From positions 1 through 38,127 of the forward strand of contig JAUCBJ010001138.1 in assembly GCA_032718475.1 (NCBI GenBank): DNA of 38,127 nucleotides. Direction: 5' to 3'. The translations under genes and the position numbers were made by a program. Under the pieces are notes generated by a model that worked only from the letters and a program-made list of their open reading frames with translations, did no database searches and was not told the DNA's origin. The stretch is from Nemertoderma westbladi. Its lineage: Eukaryota; Xenacoelomorpha; Nemertodermatida; Nemertodermatidae. This document shows positions 36,638-38,127 of the stretch, piece after piece. Numbering within the stretch: the stretch's first letter is position 1; every line of letters begins with the position of its first letter.

Positions 36638-37750
36638 CTGTAAAACACAAAGTTTATTTTATCACAAAATTAGCGATATGAATGAATGGGTTAATCTTTT
36701 AGGCTCGTTTGGACAAGGAAACCCCATCTAGAGATTGAAACAGGATGTCGCAAACCAAGCTGCTGCCAGTGCGTGTATCGTACAGTGGATATTATATATT
36801 AATGCAACGTAAAATAATAAATGTCATCTGCGTGACCTACCTTAGCACCGATAATCCGACACGACAGCTGTCCGACCTACCTTAGCACCGATAATCAGAC
36901 ACGACAGCTGTCCGACCTACCTTAGCACCGATAATCAGACACGACAGCTGTCCGACCAACCTTAGCACCGATAATCCGACACGACAGCTGTCCGACCTAC
37001 CTTAGCACCGATAATCCGACACGACAGCTGTCCGACCTACCTTAGCACCGATAATCCGACACGACAGCTGTCCGACCTACCTTAGCACCGGTCCGACCTA
37101 CCTTAGCACCGATAATCCGACACGACAGCTGTCCGACCTACCTTAGCACCGATAATCCGACACGACAGCTGTCCGACCTACCTTAGCACCGATAATCCGA
37201 CACGACAGCTGTCCGACCTACCTTAGCACCGATAATCAGACACGACAGCTGTCCGACCTACCTTAGCACCGATAATCAGACACGACAGCTGTCCGACCAA
37301 CCTTAGCACCGATAATCCGACACGACAGCTGTCCGACCTACCTTAGCACCGATAATCCGACACGACAGCTGTCCGACCTACCTTAGCACCGATAATCCGA
37401 CACGACAGCTGTCCGACCTACCTTAGCTCCGATAATCAGACACGACAGCTGTCCGACCTACCTTAGCACCGATAATCCGACACGACAGCTGTCCGACCTA
37501 CCTTAGCTCCGATAATCCGACCCTGACAGCAGTCCTGTCTGTTGTAGACCTTTACGTGGCTGATGGGAGTGATCTCCTGTAGATCCAGAGTCCACCACCC
37601 AGGGGCGATGTTATCCGTGTGGGTGCAGCTGCCGTGGTTGTAATCCCCGTCGGTGTTTCCATCGTTACCGCGGCTAGCAACTCCGCCCCAACCGACCGAA
37701 TCCATTCCGCTCGGGAGACCGATGGCGATGTTACCGGCCCCGACCTCAAC
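36440..37750 (-). CDS. F-type lectin (fucolectin), last two exons (5'-partial)
   Basis: The exons are 37750-37502 (83 codons) and 36637-36440 (65 codons plus stop), joined in phase 0 across a GT-AG intron of 864 bases. Together they give most of one F-type lectin domain: NIAIGLPSGMDSVGWGGVAS, DGNTDGDYNHGSCTHTD, WWTLDLQ, HVKVYNRQDCCQGRIIGAK, then NLCGTITSAS, HTITCSGKTGRYVVVFL and LTLCEVEV. The fucose-binding motif HX26RXDX4R is exact (H of CTHTD; R, D and R of NRQDCCQGR), so binding of fucosylated glycans is likely. In animals these lectins serve in innate recognition or as sperm/egg or venom components; which applies here is unknown. Exons with the signal peptide must lie beyond the window. 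Confidence 0.92.
36834..37501 (-). repeat. 40-bp minisatellite made of the exon end and 5' splice site
   Basis: Seventeen units, 16 of them 40 bp and one cut to 21 bp (37081-37101), start right at the lectin donor. On the gene strand each reads GGACAGCTGTCGTG, TCGGATTATCGGTGCTAAG, GTAGGTC. That is the last ~33 bases of the exon (GGACTGCTGTCAGGGTCGGATTATCGGAGCTAAG) plus the first 7 bases of the intron. Two units have GTTGGT in place of GTAGGT. The pattern of variants repeats after ~341 bases, so a block of units was itself duplicated. Each unit has an exact GACAGCTGTC palindrome (CAGCTG E-box). Confidence 0.93.
37502..37750 (-). CDS. F-type lectin, penultimate exon
   Basis: The acceptor TTATTACTAG ends at 37751. 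The first codon is GTT in frame with VEVGAGNIAIG, the usual start of the domain. It ends RIIGAK with donor AAG|GTAGGT at 37502/37501, the first of about 18 near-identical donors. Confidence 0.9.
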
Positions 37751-38001
37751 CTAGTAATAACAATATTAAATTCCTAGTTGGATAGTCCTAATGGAAGAGT
37801 TACAAAGTAAATAAAGTAACTACAAAGACCTGCTGGGTTGTCTGTCTGCAGGCAGTGAGTGAGAGTGGCGCAGTCAGAGAGTTACAGTTATAAGTTACAA
37901 GGAGTTACAGTTGTTTGTTTTATAATCTCAGTGAGTTGTTACATAAAGTTTGCTACTGTGTAGTATCTGCTGCACATAACATTGACTGCCTTCAACTGTT
38001 A
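37751..38001. other. Lectin upstream intron, no recognised feature
   Basis: AT-rich with a short GAGTTACAGTTATAAGTTACA repetition (~37878-37915). No further lectin exon was recognised. Confidence 0.4.
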
Positions 38002-38127
38002 CAGAGACGGATGAAGTGGAAAAATCCAAAACGTTCAATTATGATTGGAGATATTGTTCTGATCCGAGACAAAACGAAACATAATAAATGAATTGTTGTG
38101 GGGTGAGTGACGGTGAATTAAATATAT
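38002..38127 (+). pseudogene. BEL/Pao-type integrase C-terminal fragment (partial, broken)
   Basis: One frame reads QRRMKWKNPKRSIMIGDIV, then LIRDKTKHNK, stop, IVVG, stop. The W......  GD(I/L)VLI.D....... W..G.V pattern is the C-terminal part of BEL/Pao (and some Gypsy) integrase polyproteins; here the expected Trp after NK has become TGA. It runs to the window edge. Confidence 0.5.

Noticed and set aside
36834-37501. CRISPR-like array of regular 40-bp repeats
   Set aside because: There are no spacers between the units, the genome is eukaryotic, and the unit is a copy of the adjacent exon end and splice site.
37552-37749. Alternative minus-strand frame over the lectin exon
   Set aside because: The other frame gives a clear F-type lectin domain with its exact sugar-binding motif.

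Overview
This is a stretch of a metazoan genome, most likely a marine invertebrate. It has spliced genes with GT-AG introns of up to 6 kb, AT-rich non-coding DNA, an animal-type F-type lectin, and relics of hAT, P, PIF/Harbinger, pogo/Tc1-mariner, BEL/Pao and several non-LTR families. A mollusc or other lophotrochozoan would fit, but the phylum cannot be fixed from the sequence alone.

Two host genes are supported. (1) On the + strand, a complete five-exon major-facilitator transporter like SLC18B1 (vesicular polyamine/amine transporter family) spans 6463-21188. It joins to 472 codons with consistent phases (0,1,1,1), and an AATAAA follows 154 bases after its stop. (2) On the - strand, the last two coding exons of a fucose-binding F-type lectin (37750-37502 and 36637-36440) rebuild most of one domain with its binding motif intact. 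The upstream exons lie outside the window.

Almost everything else is mobile DNA. From left to right: a hAT transposase 3' end (1-681); an inverted tRNA-derived SINE (about 914-1115); a decayed non-LTR element with zinc finger, RT, zinc knuckle and restriction-like endonuclease that ends in poly-C (1828-4904). Inside transporter intron 1 are an RT fragment, a foldback MITE, a P-type transposase relic and a hAT relic. Intron 2 holds a second, 5'-truncated copy of the poly-C LINE. Intron 4 holds a 68-bp minisatellite, another RT relic, an unrecognised ORF relic, a foldback with heat-shock-element-like palindromes and a second P-type relic. Downstream of the transporter lies a 3.3-kb PIF/Harbinger element (21423-24705, perfect 31-bp TIRs, TTA target duplication). 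Next to it is a second inverted Harbinger end, split by a pogo-like element (25157-27853) whose 593-codon transposase frame has only one stop codon. Further right are a GC-rich MITE, a - strand RT element and a 0.9-kb foldback carrying a 20-bp minisatellite.

The most unusual signal is in the lectin intron. The last ~33 bases of the exon plus the 5' splice site are repeated about 17 times in a 40-bp array that starts exactly at the true donor. A smaller version of the same thing, with the exon end and donor repeated twice, follows exon 4 of the transporter. In both genes only the first donor keeps the reading frame.
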